Assembly: GCA_035632315.1 (NCBI GenBank)
Contig: DASQGZ010000055.1
Span: 1 to 64,000 of the forward strand
DNA: 64,000 bases
From: JAFDZW01 sp035632315
GTDB taxonomy: Bacteria > Bacteroidota > Ignavibacteria > Palsa-1295
Direction of reading: 5' to 3'
Shown: positions 34,201 through 41,682 of the stretch, piece by piece
Position numbering within the stretch: position 1 is the first letter of the stretch
How the letters are laid out: every line of letters begins with the position of its first letter
Made by a program: the position numbers and the translations under genes
The notes under the pieces: model-generated
The model's database searches: none
Told to the model about the DNA's origin: nothing
What the model saw: the letters and a program-made list of their open reading frames with translations, nothing else

Positions 34201-36717
34201 CGCTCTGGAAGCATTGTCCGTCAAGTTTCCGTTATTAATAAGATTCAGGTTCTTGAAGGTCAAATATGTGCGTCCGTGAGCCATACGGAATATCGAGCCC
34301 GGTGTCGAAGAATTATTGACGATCTTCATACCGCGTTTATTCGGTTCCGGCGTGACTGCATCGGTTGTCGGTGCCTGCAAATTATAGCCATCCCACACCA
34401 TATATTGCGGGGAAAGCTCATCGTAGTTAATGCAGTACTGTTTGTTACCGGTGAACGTAATCGTCGGGAACACATTCGGCAACGGCTGCCAGGTGACGAC
34501 TGCCGTCGGGCCTGTGCCGACAATACCGCCCATATCGACAGCGCTGAAAGCAGACGCTACGTCGGTCGTTCCGTTCTCGGTATAATTTTGATCGGTCAAC
34601 TGCAAGAGCAGATTCCCGCCGATACCACGGAAGCGCATCGAATCGACGGCTGCGGTGATCGATTGGAAGTGACGGCCGGCGCCAACTTGGATGACACCCG
34701 ACAGACGCGGAATGATACTGAACTGTTGGCAGGCAGTGTCATTTGAATGATCACCGTCATCGATCTCTTTCGAGAACATACAGATATTATAGCATCCCGG
34801 GGCGAGCTTCGCAATATCGTGGGCAGGATTATTTCTATCCACTGCCGGGAATGAAAATTTCACCGGACCAGCGTCGGTATTGAGTTCCGGGATCGTTGAA
34901 TCGATACCCCAAAGGATGGTATTATCGGAACAACGATGGATCTCATAGCGAGCAGGAACATCGAAAAGATCTTCTACGCCAACAGATTGGAATGTACCCT
35001 GCGGGCGGAACTGCTTTTTCTCCGGCTTCTCTTCCTGATCGTCAGGATTGAGCACGGTGATCGCTGCAACGTCAGCGAGATAACGAACAATGACCGCTCC
35101 GCAAACCGTATCGTCAGCGTGATTTTGGTCGTTCGCAAGAAGCGTTACGCCGCACAGCGTATAATTGCCATTGGTCTGCGGGACGAAATCCTTAAACGTG
35201 GTATCACGAATCGCAAAGCCGGGCGTGCTCACCCAATACGGAATGATCGCCGTATCACGATAGACAACAGCGCCTTGCGGATTGGTAATATAGACGGATA
35301 CCGGCGTATTTGACTGGGCATTCACACCGAGGTTCCGATACCGGAACGAGACAGGCGTTGCATATCCCACAGGCGTACGTGAACCAGCAGCGGGCAACAA
35401 TGCCGCAACCGATGCAACGTTATTGGGCGGGCTGCAAATGAATTGCGTGACAAATGTATTATCCGGCGTGTACTGATCGGCAGGTGTCGATGCAGTCAGA
35501 GCGTAGGTGATCGTATAGAGTCCGTATGCGGTCGGCGTGTACGTTGCGAACGTGATCGGCGTACCGGTTCCACCCTGTGCGGCGGGCATCTGTGTGCCGC
35601 TGAGCGCAACGGTGTTCGAATATACCTGGCCAACACCCGATTGCACGATCGTGCAAGTAACACTGAGTGCCGTAAACGGATTCTGTCCTTCGTTCGAAAG
35701 AGACACCGTCGGCGTGATCGCATTATTGATCAGAAGAATAGCCTGATCGAGCGGCGACGGGCTCGGATGCGTGAAGCACGCATTATACGGATAACGAATG
35801 GCAAGCGTAAAGCCGCCTGTCGGGCCGGCACCCTGCGGATAATATTCACCGCCGACATCATAGTAACCGGAATATGAACCGTTACTGTTGATGCTTGTCA
35901 TGCTTGTCCCCGCGGACAAACTGTTAAAATTACCAAGATAAATACTCTTATAGACTAACGGAGAAGTTCTGATACCGCAAACGCACGTACCGTTTTCGAT
36001 CGAATTATACGTATAGCCGTACGGGTTAGAACCGCCATTGATATTGCCGTTCCACGGGCCGTAATCTATATCGAACTTCGAAATGAATGAACTTCCTTCG
36101 TACAATTTATACTGCCAGCTCAAATAGGTCGGGCCGTAATTTGAATATATATTATTATTGTAACCTTCATCATACGCAGCAGCATAATTTCCCCAACCAT
36201 CAACCTCTACGTAAAAAATGCGATTCGGGGCTGTCCCTTGCGTTTGGTACTGAACGTTACAGTCCGGCTTACACGGGAAAGTGCTGCCCGTCCATGCCAT
36301 CAGTTGGTTATTTGTACCATACTGATAATTACCACCATAATTGAAATTATAGTAGAACTGGTAATAACCGATCCATGCCTCGTAATCATATATGATATTA
36401 TCGGGGACCGATGCCGATCCGCCCATTACGATGCTTCCTGATCCGCTGATCTTTATCTTATTCGTCAAGAGATTGACGAACTGGATATTGAACGGAATCG
36501 TGATCTCGTTGGAGAATTCATATACCTTCTGAAAGAAGTCTCCTGCCGAAGTGGACATGATTTCCTTCACTTGTGTGCCACCGGAAATGGCATTCCAAGT
36601 ATCGGCATTTTTCTGAACAGTATAACTGCCCGGCGTATACTGAGCGAACGCATCCTGCCCTAAGAGCAAGAACGCCGCTACGAACACGCCAAACAGAAGT
36701 GCGTAGAGTTTTTTCAT
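31243..36717 (-). CDS. Giant T9SS cargo protein with parallel beta-helix region
   Basis: 1824 residues. Signal peptide MKKLYALLFGVFVAAFLLLGQDAFAQ. Residues about 60-310 are Tyr/Asn/Gly-rich and beta-like; about 340-640 hold CARDB/Ig-like modules (PVSVYITNPQG, NGNYTLCGVTLL); about 670-1150 look like a right-handed beta-helix (repeats such as LQITRNEISWITGAST, VNLLINGNKIHNIS, GNRIVNNFIYDM). A further Ig-like and a flavodoxin-like stretch (about 1340-1570, KKSLIIAGENIAQYL) come before an FN3-like module and the type A sorting domain (FTIAQNYPNPFSG to the end). Probably exported by T9SS and surface-bound. It has a promoter at 36906-36936 and a strong terminator. Function unknown. Confidence 0.88.
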   Translation of the reverse strand: MKKLYALLFGVFVAAFLLLGQDAFAQYTPGSYTVQKNADTWNAISGGTQVKEIMSTSAGDFFQKVYEFSNEITIPFNIQFVNLLTNKIKISGSGSIVMGGSASVPDNIIYDYEAWIGYYQFYYNFNYGGNYQYGTNNQLMAWTGSTFPCKPDCNVQYQTQGTAPNRIFYVEVDGWGNYAAAYDEGYNNNIYSNYGPTYLSWQYKLYEGSSFISKFDIDYGPWNGNINGGSNPYGYTYNSIENGTCVCGIRTSPLVYKSIYLGNFNSLSAGTSMTSINSNGSYSGYYDVGGEYYPQGAGPTGGFTLAIRYPYNACFTHPSPSPLDQAILLINNAITPTVSLSNEGQNPFTALSVTCTIVQSGVGQVYSNTVALSGTQMPAAQGGTGTPITFATYTPTAYGLYTITYALTASTPADQYTPDNTFVTQFICSPPNNVASVAALLPAAGSRTPVGYATPVSFRYRNLGVNAQSNTPVSVYITNPQGAVVYRDTAIIPYWVSTPGFAIRDTTFKDFVPQTNGNYTLCGVTLLANDQNHADDTVCGAVIVRYLADVAAITVLNPDDQEEKPEKKQFRPQGTFQSVGVEDLFDVPARYEIHRCSDNTILWGIDSTIPELNTDAGPVKFSFPAVDRNNPAHDIAKLAPGCYNICMFSKEIDDGDHSNDTACQQFSIIPRLSGVIQVGAGRHFQSITAAVDSMRFRGIGGNLLLQLTDQNYTENGTTDVASAFSAVDMGGIVGTGPTAVVTWQPLPNVFPTITFTGNKQYCINYDELSPQYMVWDGYNLQAPTTDAVTPEPNKRGMKIVNNSSTPGSIFRMAHGRTYLTFKNLNLINNGNLTDNASRAIDMQNLYDQYSYFQYQIKDTSAIHDITVDNCFIGNANYAISDSGTNPMFDVGKTVFVNIRNFNNRFSRNTIGSQQYPIGSTGIFLSNEDGLQITRNEISWITGASTTNGYDAAITAMNGNHVNLLINGNKIHNISAPNTSGANVIAGIDIQQAALIYVFGTGPAARSSQLPQVTGNRIVNNFIYDMRVNTSSAGTNSVMPIRDMTVNSATYTVQNDSVFNNSIAIANTEAVVTMNHVANPFLFNNIYQNLNTNASATAVLYNLTVPRPMFSAVSSNYNMIDFRNATLFANMHEYDYATGVATYNVTIPNLNGWHTLTQQDLLTPTGDPLFTMDSLHLPLAATYIYTQASNAGLWLGSATQATDIDGDPRITGGSAPDIGADEFDGFQYVNDLAVKVITKPSGISDNNGITLVTAETPLAIQAIVQNLGAVIAPNRAVTTRVDYSTNGGVTWIPIKTTVSAPMTWAVNEWKVVDLVGPAITGEVGKLFRVTVSVPNDQNNSNNTLTKIFRITVKRQGTLLTYNSSTLKGRQNKDSLAAALQRLSVPYDSLDRDAYSSNPIDYTPWWTIVWSTGDPTTPYYTNGVTLGSGSVSQKEEQEIINYLTAGQTYAKKSLIIAGENIAQYLDTAATNSFKQLNNVVTDGEFMLGWMHTRFVGQYAGQNYPTATPNQYRGLLQGTGLYFVFADSLANVANLANYCVSPDVVRPTPVTGTVGTNTSRFAYFYTTHPSTPMDSGAGTAWNGAKSNIVFYAFDWADPGQTVGLRDGEIAPVNVSGTTRFLRGALDFIKSFGGTVLPVEFTSIKGDAKADGNLITWSVSGQKDIDHYEVELLGDNTWNWAGTVKANNTDNYSFLHSAESALQIGKTYTYRVEGVGIDGSRNASNTVNVERTASGSAFTIAQNYPNPFSGSTVIGYSVPENGTVSLRVLDLTGKVVSTGLDNAMMTAGSHTFTVDANGLASGTYIYEVSFTNSNGETSVLRSKMTLDK

Positions 36718-36905
36718 AACTGTACCAAGGTTAATTGTTAGTTGAGATGGTTTAAATTAATTACACTCGTTTCCTACACACAGGGCACCTCAACAGCATA
36801 ATACCCCATGTTGCTATGGATATGACACGGAATTACCCCGGAATGTGACACGCCTCCATCATTATTTTTTGACAAAGTGGGCACTTCGGGATGATATACG
36901 TCCTT

Positions 36906-36936
36906 CAAATATACGAAATTTTTATGGTCGGTGCAA
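36906..36936 (-). promoter_or_regulatory. Bacteroidota-type promoter for the 1824-aa T9SS cargo gene
   Basis: On the minus strand TTG (36934-36936), a 20-base spacer and TATATTTG (36906-36913). The surrounding bases (CTTGCAC.. TTCGTATATTTG) resemble the promoter at 24412-24442. The leader would be about 180 bases. Confidence 0.7.
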
Positions 36937-36991
36937 GAAAAATCATTACGACGGAACCATCCGAAATCGAAAGTTATTATCAGTATCAATA

Positions 36992-37006
36992 ATTATTACT
37001 AATAAT
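36992..37006 (+). promoter_or_regulatory. Candidate PerR operator overlapping the perR start codon
   Basis: ATTATTA-C-TAATAAT is a perfect 7-1-7 inverted repeat, the geometry of Fur-family boxes (PerR consensus TTATAAT-n-ATTATAA). It includes the first two bases of the perR ATG. Autoregulation would fit. Some chance palindromes are expected in such AT-rich sequence. Confidence 0.55.
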
Positions 37007-37409
37007 GGAAGCTACCACTTCATTGCCGCGGCGTAAGACAAAACAGCGCGAGCTCGTCCTCGAGATCGTCCGACGTCTCAAAAGCCACCCCACCGCAGAA
37101 GAAGTGTATTATGTTGCCAAACGGACAATGCCGAATCTCTCGCTTGGGACAGTCTATCGCAACCTGGGTGTACTGGTAGCCGAGGGCAGCATTACAGAGG
37201 TGACGTTCGAAGCAGGGAAATCGCGCTTCGACGGAATGATCGAAAAACATGAACACTTTATTTGCGAGCGGTGCGGATCGGTGACCGATATTACCCCGAC
37301 GCCGTCGATGAAGCATTCGCCGATAACTCATCCCGAGCTGCGCGAACTCAGTGTCAGCGGGTATGATCTTGTGTATCACGGAATCTGCCGCGATTGCAGA
37401 CATACGTGA
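37005..37409 (+). CDS. perR: Fur-family transcriptional regulator, PerR type
   Basis: 134 residues. The winged helix (residues 10-68) contains HPTAEEVYYVAKR and LSLGTVYRNLGVL. The five ligands of the B. subtilis PerR regulatory site are present with identical spacing: His28, Asp76, His82, His84 and Asp95 (equivalent to H37, D85, H91, H93, D104). The structural zinc site is Cys87/Cys90 and Cys128/Cys131. This pattern points to a metal-dependent peroxide sensor, not an iron sensor. A rubrerythrin gene lies downstream, a typical PerR target. No Shine-Dalgarno is seen and a 7-1-7 palindrome overlaps the start, hinting at autoregulation. Confidence 0.88.
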   Translation: MEATTSLPRRKTKQRELVLEIVRRLKSHPTAEEVYYVAKRTMPNLSLGTVYRNLGVLVAEGSITEVTFEAGKSRFDGMIEKHEHFICERCGSVTDITPTPSMKHSPITHPELRELSVSGYDLVYHGICRDCRHT

Positions 37410-38761
37410 CACAGCCGTACGCCGCCAATAAAAAATTCTATTTCCTGCCGCTTGTGGCAGCCTTCGCTGCGCGGGTTGCATCCGTGTTGTTCATTGACAA
37501 ATCGCTCATGAATCCTGCGCCGGGACTGCCGGGCATACTGATGGAATACGGCGTCATTGCAAAGAATATGCTTGCCGGATCCGGCTTTGCATACTCATGG
37601 TTTGCTGTAGATGGGCACGCAGTCGTAGTGACAACGGCATACATGCCGCCGGGGCAGGTGTGGATAGACTATTTCTGCCTGAGCCTTTTCGGAAATTCAT
37701 CTGCCGGGGTCTATGCTGTGTTCGGGGTAAACGTCATTCTTTCGGTACTCAGTGTTTTGATGATCGGCAAACTAACTCGTGAATTTTTTGCAACCGACCG
37801 GCTCGAGAAAATCGCACTATGGTGTGCAGCACTGTATCCGCCGTTTCTTTACGCAACTGCAACGTTTGGCATAACGACTCCTGTGATACTGATCGCTTCG
37901 TGGACAATGCTCGAATGTGTAAAATTTATAAAAGCATTCGCGGCTGGCAGACATAGTATGAAATATGCTCTGTGTGCAAGCATCGGATTCGGTATCCTCT
38001 TCTATTTTAGAGGAGAGGCACCTCTGCTACTACTATTTACGATCGCATATATAGCATGGGCTCTTCGAAAACAACTCCGATCTCTTCTGCCAACAATTGC
38101 CCTGATGATCGCTGTGCCTTTTGCGATGATCTCACCATGGACAATTCGCAATTATACGGTACTTGACCGCTTTGTTCTTATCAGTTCGAACGGGGGATTT
38201 AATTTTTGGCGCGGCAACAACGCGCTGACCACCGGCAGCCCGTGGACAGAGTCCGGCAGCCCGCTCTGGGCGACCGACGAACAGCGGACAAAGCTCGAGC
38301 AATATCTTGGTCGTCCGGCAGAGTTCGACAGAGAATCATCCAAGATGTACATTAATGACGCTCTCTCATGGATCAAAGCAAATCCGACAGACGCTGCAAT
38401 GCTTGTTCTGAAGAAAGGCTTGATCTTTTGGACGTTTGATACGAGAAGCCGAATGGGTGGAACGCTGACATATATGACGATCTATTTGGTAACGTTACTA
38501 TTGTTTCTTTTCGGATTGTTCACCATACGTCGCGACAAGACTTCATCATTCGGCATCAGGCTGATACTGTTATGGACAATCGTTGCGACAGTGATCGCGA
38601 TGATCTTCTTCCCGCTGCCGAGATTGCAGGTGTTGATGATCGCCGCGTATTTCCCGATCGTTGCGTATGGGACGGATGCTGCTTTGCAGCGGCTTCCCTT
38701 ATTTCGAAAAATTGTGTGTTTTTTTTTCATTTATTTTAGGAGAATAATATGCCAGCATTAG
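37394..38761 (+). CDS. GT39/ArnT-like multi-pass membrane glycosyltransferase-like protein
   Basis: 455 residues with about ten hydrophobic segments. The N-terminal part (FAARVASVLFID.. MPPGQVWIDYFCLSLFG) and SPWTIRNYTVLDRFVLISSNGGFNFWRGNN resemble GT39/ArnT-type membrane sugar transferases of Bacteroidota. It overlaps perR by 16 bases at the start and the rubrerythrin start by 13 bases at the end. The end of the frame passes through nine T (around 38719-38727) and its last residues (CFFFIYFRRIICQH) look unlike a conserved end, so the true C-terminus may be slightly different. Why it sits inside an oxidative-stress cluster is unclear. Confidence 0.75.
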   Translation: MQTYVTQPYAANKKFYFLPLVAAFAARVASVLFIDKSLMNPAPGLPGILMEYGVIAKNMLAGSGFAYSWFAVDGHAVVVTTAYMPPGQVWIDYFCLSLFGNSSAGVYAVFGVNVILSVLSVLMIGKLTREFFATDRLEKIALWCAALYPPFLYATATFGITTPVILIASWTMLECVKFIKAFAAGRHSMKYALCASIGFGILFYFRGEAPLLLLFTIAYIAWALRKQLRSLLPTIALMIAVPFAMISPWTIRNYTVLDRFVLISSNGGFNFWRGNNALTTGSPWTESGSPLWATDEQRTKLEQYLGRPAEFDRESSKMYINDALSWIKANPTDAAMLVLKKGLIFWTFDTRSRMGGTLTYMTIYLVTLLLFLFGLFTIRRDKTSSFGIRLILLWTIVATVIAMIFFPLPRLQVLMIAAYFPIVAYGTDAALQRLPLFRKIVCFFFIYFRRIICQH

Positions 38762-39171
38762 CAAAAACAAAAACATTCGATAATTTAAAAGAAGGTTTCG
38801 CCGGCGAATCGCAGGCGAACCGACGCTACCTTTACTTTGCGCGCCAAGCAGATATTGAGGGATTTCCTGATGTCTCGGGCGTTTTTCGCGATACCGCAGA
38901 AGGTGAGACAGGGCACGCGTTCGGCCATCTCGAATTTCTCGCCGAGGTCGGTGATCCCGCAACCGGGAAGCCGATCGGCGATACGAAGCTGAATCTTCAG
39001 GCAGCAGTCGCCGGTGAGACCTACGAATACACCGAAATGTATCCGGGTTTCGCGCGTACTGCCCGAGAAGAAGGCTTCGATGAGATCGCCGAGTGGTTCG
39101 AGACGCTTGCGCGAGCCGAAAAATCACACGCCGGCAGATTCCAGAAGGCGTACGATACGCTTGGCCAGTAA
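38749..39171 (+). CDS. Rubrerythrin, diiron domain only (no rubredoxin domain)
   Basis: 140 residues, all ferritin-like: KEGFAGESQANRRYLYFARQAD carries the first ligand Glu, EGETGHAFGH and ARAEKSHAGRF carry ExxH motifs of the diiron site. Full-length rubrerythrins add a C-terminal rubredoxin of about 45 residues, absent here, so electrons must come from another protein. It probably reduces H2O2 in the cytosol. A good AGGAG Shine-Dalgarno (38738-38742) precedes the ATG by 6 bases. A downstream Fe-S protein and DUF3501 are the likely partners, by context. Confidence 0.92.
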   Translation: MPALAKTKTFDNLKEGFAGESQANRRYLYFARQADIEGFPDVSGVFRDTAEGETGHAFGHLEFLAEVGDPATGKPIGDTKLNLQAAVAGETYEYTEMYPGFARTAREEGFDEIAEWFETLARAEKSHAGRFQKAYDTLGQ

Positions 39172-39176
39172 AAGAA

Positions 39177-39240
39177 AAGGATGAATGATGAACGATCAAG
39201 AATCGTCGAAAAAATAATTCATCGTTCATCATTCATCCTT
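39177..39240. repeat. 20-bp perfect inverted repeat built of 7-bp units
   Basis: The arms at 39177-39196 and 39221-39240 are perfect complements of each other over 20 bases, with a 24-base centre. Each arm is made of heptamers (GATGAAT, GATGAAC on the left; ATTCATC, GTTCATC, ATTCATC on the right). It lies between the rubrerythrin stop and the likely start of the next gene. No U tract follows, so it is not a classic terminator, but it could form a strong hairpin in mRNA. Confidence 0.8.
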
Positions 39241-39246
39241 CCCCCT

Positions 39247-40605
39247 ATGATGCGCTTTGATACTCGCGACCTGGTGTATCTCGACAAGCCGGAGCTTGAC
39301 CGAGAGTTCACGCGCGTCCTGAATGTGTGCAACGGCTGCCGACTATGCGATAATTTATGCCCGCCGTTCACAGATCTCTTCGATCGGATCGATGCTGAAG
39401 ATGATATTTTGACCGCTGCCGGCTCACATACCCATAATCCCGTCGATGAATTAAAGGAGAGCGACTATAAAAATCTTACCGATACGTGTTATCAATGCAA
39501 ACTCTGTTACCCCAAATGCCCGTACACGCCACCACACGAATATCAGCTTGATTTCCCGAGATTATTACTTCGCGCACAAGCGATTGACGTCAAGCAAAAC
39601 GGGAAAAGCTTCAAGCATAAACTTCGTGATTCGATTCTTGGTGATGCCGATAAGGCTGCGGCGATCGCTTCAAAATTTACGGGGGTATTTAATTGGGTCA
39701 ACCGTAACCCTCTTGCGCGATCATTAATGCAAACTGCCGTCGGTATTCATAAAAAGAAAAAGCTTCCGACGTTTTTCAGTGAATCGTTCGTCAAACGAAA
39801 TAAGAAGAATGAACATAAAACGATAAATCAGCCAATAGATAAAGTTGCGCTTTTTTATACCTGCGTGCTCAATAATAATCGTCCGTGGGTGGCGGAGCAA
39901 TTCAAAGAAGTTCTCGAAGCAAATAATATCGAGGTGATCGTGCCTGCGCAGGAATGCTGTGGAATGCCGGAGCTCGGAACGGGCGATCTGTCGAGAGTCT
40001 ATCCGAAAGTAGGTAGAAATATCGACCGCCTGCTGCCGCTTGTGCAACAAGGATATAAAATTATCGCGATGAGCCCAAGCTGCTCGATGATGCTGCGATT
40101 AGAGTATGAGAACTATGCGTCTGATAAAGAGGGCGCAAAGCTGCTTTCAGCGGCAACGCTCGATCCGTGCGAATATCTGATGCAGATCTATCGCAGCGGC
40201 AACCTGAAAACAAATTTTACTCATATATCGCCGATGAAGGTGAGTTATCACGTTCCGTGTCATCTGAAAGTGCAGAATATTGGCTTTCAGACACGTGACC
40301 TGATGAAATTAATACCCGGAGTCGATGTGACAACGATCCAACAATGCTCCGGTCACGACGGATCGTTTTCAATGAAGGAGGAATATTATGAGATCTCGCT
40401 CGATGCCGGGAAAAAATTATTTAAGGCAATTGAGAAGGAAAAACCTGCGACCGTTGCCAGCGATTGTTCGCTCGCCCACCTTCATATAGAACAAGGCTCC
40501 GGCGAGGTTCCACTGCATCCGATCGAGATCGTCTATCAGGCGATGGGATTCACCAAATTTTTGAATAAGGAAAGTAAAAAAAATGAAACCGATTCAATTC
40601 GATGA
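39247..40605 (+). CDS. Heterodisulfide reductase/GlpC-like Fe-S electron transfer protein
   Basis: The start is uncertain: the ATG at 39247 gives 452 residues; the frame is open back to 39181, but that would put the inverted repeat inside the coding sequence. Two ferredoxin-type sites are visible, CNGCRLCDNLCPP and CYQCKLCYPKCPY, each fit for a [4Fe-4S] cluster. The C-terminal part has two HdrD-like CCG-type modules (ECCGMPELGTG, and a variant CSGHDGSFSM). Such proteins carry electrons between redox proteins. Lying between rubrerythrin and DUF3501, this one is a candidate electron donor for the peroxidase. Confidence 0.85.
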   Translation: MMRFDTRDLVYLDKPELDREFTRVLNVCNGCRLCDNLCPPFTDLFDRIDAEDDILTAAGSHTHNPVDELKESDYKNLTDTCYQCKLCYPKCPYTPPHEYQLDFPRLLLRAQAIDVKQNGKSFKHKLRDSILGDADKAAAIASKFTGVFNWVNRNPLARSLMQTAVGIHKKKKLPTFFSESFVKRNKKNEHKTINQPIDKVALFYTCVLNNNRPWVAEQFKEVLEANNIEVIVPAQECCGMPELGTGDLSRVYPKVGRNIDRLLPLVQQGYKIIAMSPSCSMMLRLEYENYASDKEGAKLLSAATLDPCEYLMQIYRSGNLKTNFTHISPMKVSYHVPCHLKVQNIGFQTRDLMKLIPGVDVTTIQQCSGHDGSFSMKEEYYEISLDAGKKLFKAIEKEKPATVASDCSLAHLHIEQGSGEVPLHPIEIVYQAMGFTKFLNKESKKNETDSIR

Positions 40606-41185
40606 AGTAAAAAATATTTACGAGTATGAAAAGGTGCGAAAGCCCTTTCGAGAGAAAGTGATCGCGGAGAAAAAAGCTCGGCGCATACATCTCGGCGAAA
40701 ATATGACGATCGTTTTCGAGAATCGCGATACGGTTCTGTTCCAAATTCAGGAAATGATCCGCACAGAAAAGATCATCACCGATCGCGGGATGCAGCATGA
40801 GATCGACACATACAACGAGCTCCTTCCCGGCGAGAACGAACTTTCGGCGACACTATTGATCGACATTACGGATAAACATCTCATCAAAACAACTCTTGAT
40901 TCTCTCATCGGCTTGAATAAGAACTCGCTTTTTTTAAAAATAGCACACAACGAATATCCGGCGAACTTCGACGAAAGTCAGATCGAAGAAGGTCGGATCA
41001 GCGCCGTTCAGTACATTAAATGGAAGCTTTCTGCTGCCGACGCCCAGGCCTTCGCTGACCCCTCGACAGCAGTCGAACTTTTTGTCCGGCACCCGAACTA
41101 TACTGGTTTACATACACTTTCAAAATCTGAGCGATCGGCATTAAATCGTGATCTTAGCGAAACTGCTGAAAACATACATACGTAA
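40583..41185 (+). CDS. DUF3501 family protein
   Basis: 200 residues. The start MKPIQFDEVKNIYEYEKVR and RRIHLGENMTIVFENRDTVLFQIQEM match DUF3501. The function is unknown, but the gene very often follows a rubrerythrin and an Fe-S oxidoreductase, as it does here. It overlaps the Fe-S gene by 23 bases, indicating coupled expression. A role in peroxide detoxification is inferred. Confidence 0.85.
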   Translation: MKPIQFDEVKNIYEYEKVRKPFREKVIAEKKARRIHLGENMTIVFENRDTVLFQIQEMIRTEKIITDRGMQHEIDTYNELLPGENELSATLLIDITDKHLIKTTLDSLIGLNKNSLFLKIAHNEYPANFDESQIEEGRISAVQYIKWKLSAADAQAFADPSTAVELFVRHPNYTGLHTLSKSERSALNRDLSETAENIHT

Positions 41186-41197
41186 CAGGAGTGCTCT

Positions 41198-41659
41198 ATG
41201 GTATTCGTAACCCGAAAAGCGCATTTTTCTGCGGCGCACCGGCTCTATAACCCCACGTTCAGCAATGAGCAGAACGAGGCACTGTTCGATAAGTGCAATA
41301 ATCCGCACGGACATGGGCATAATTATACGCTCGAAGTGACTGTTGCCGGGATTCCCGATCCGCTGACCGGCTATGTGATCGATCTGAAAAAACTTGCGCG
41401 GATGATCGATACATATATTATCGACAAGGTTGACCACAAACATTTGAATTTTGATGTCGCAGAACTTCGCGGCATTATCCCAACCGCAGAAAATATCGCG
41501 ATCGTTTTTTGGCAGATCCTTGAACCGCATATTACCGAGGGGAAATTACATTCGATAAAAGTCTTCGAAAGCGATAATAATTTTGTCGAATATCTTGGCG
41601 AACCTGTCGGAAAGTTGATGAAGTATAGTGTTGATGAAGAAGTAGAGATTAGCAAATAA
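41198..41659 (+). CDS. 6-pyruvoyl-tetrahydropterin synthase-type protein (6-carboxytetrahydropterin synthase family)
   Basis: 153 residues with metal ligands His14 (AAHRL), His39 and His41 and nucleophile Cys33 in KCNNPHGHGHNY. The spacing H-x18-C-x5-H-x-H is that of animal PTPS, not of E. coli QueD (where it is shorter), and the ESDNNF segment near the end also matches PTPS. So it may make 6-pyruvoyl-tetrahydropterin for a biopterin-like cofactor, though a QueD role in queuosine synthesis is still possible. It starts 12 bases after DUF3501 and is followed by folE. Confidence 0.85.
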   Translation: MVFVTRKAHFSAAHRLYNPTFSNEQNEALFDKCNNPHGHGHNYTLEVTVAGIPDPLTGYVIDLKKLARMIDTYIIDKVDHKHLNFDVAELRGIIPTAENIAIVFWQILEPHITEGKLHSIKVFESDNNFVEYLGEPVGKLMKYSVDEEVEISK

Positions 41660-41682
41660 ACTCATTCATATATCAGAGACGT

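Noticed and set aside
38719..38727. T9 tract at the end of the GT39-like gene as a phase-variation switch
   Set aside because: Poly-T runs are common in this AT-rich context; slippage would only change the last few residues.
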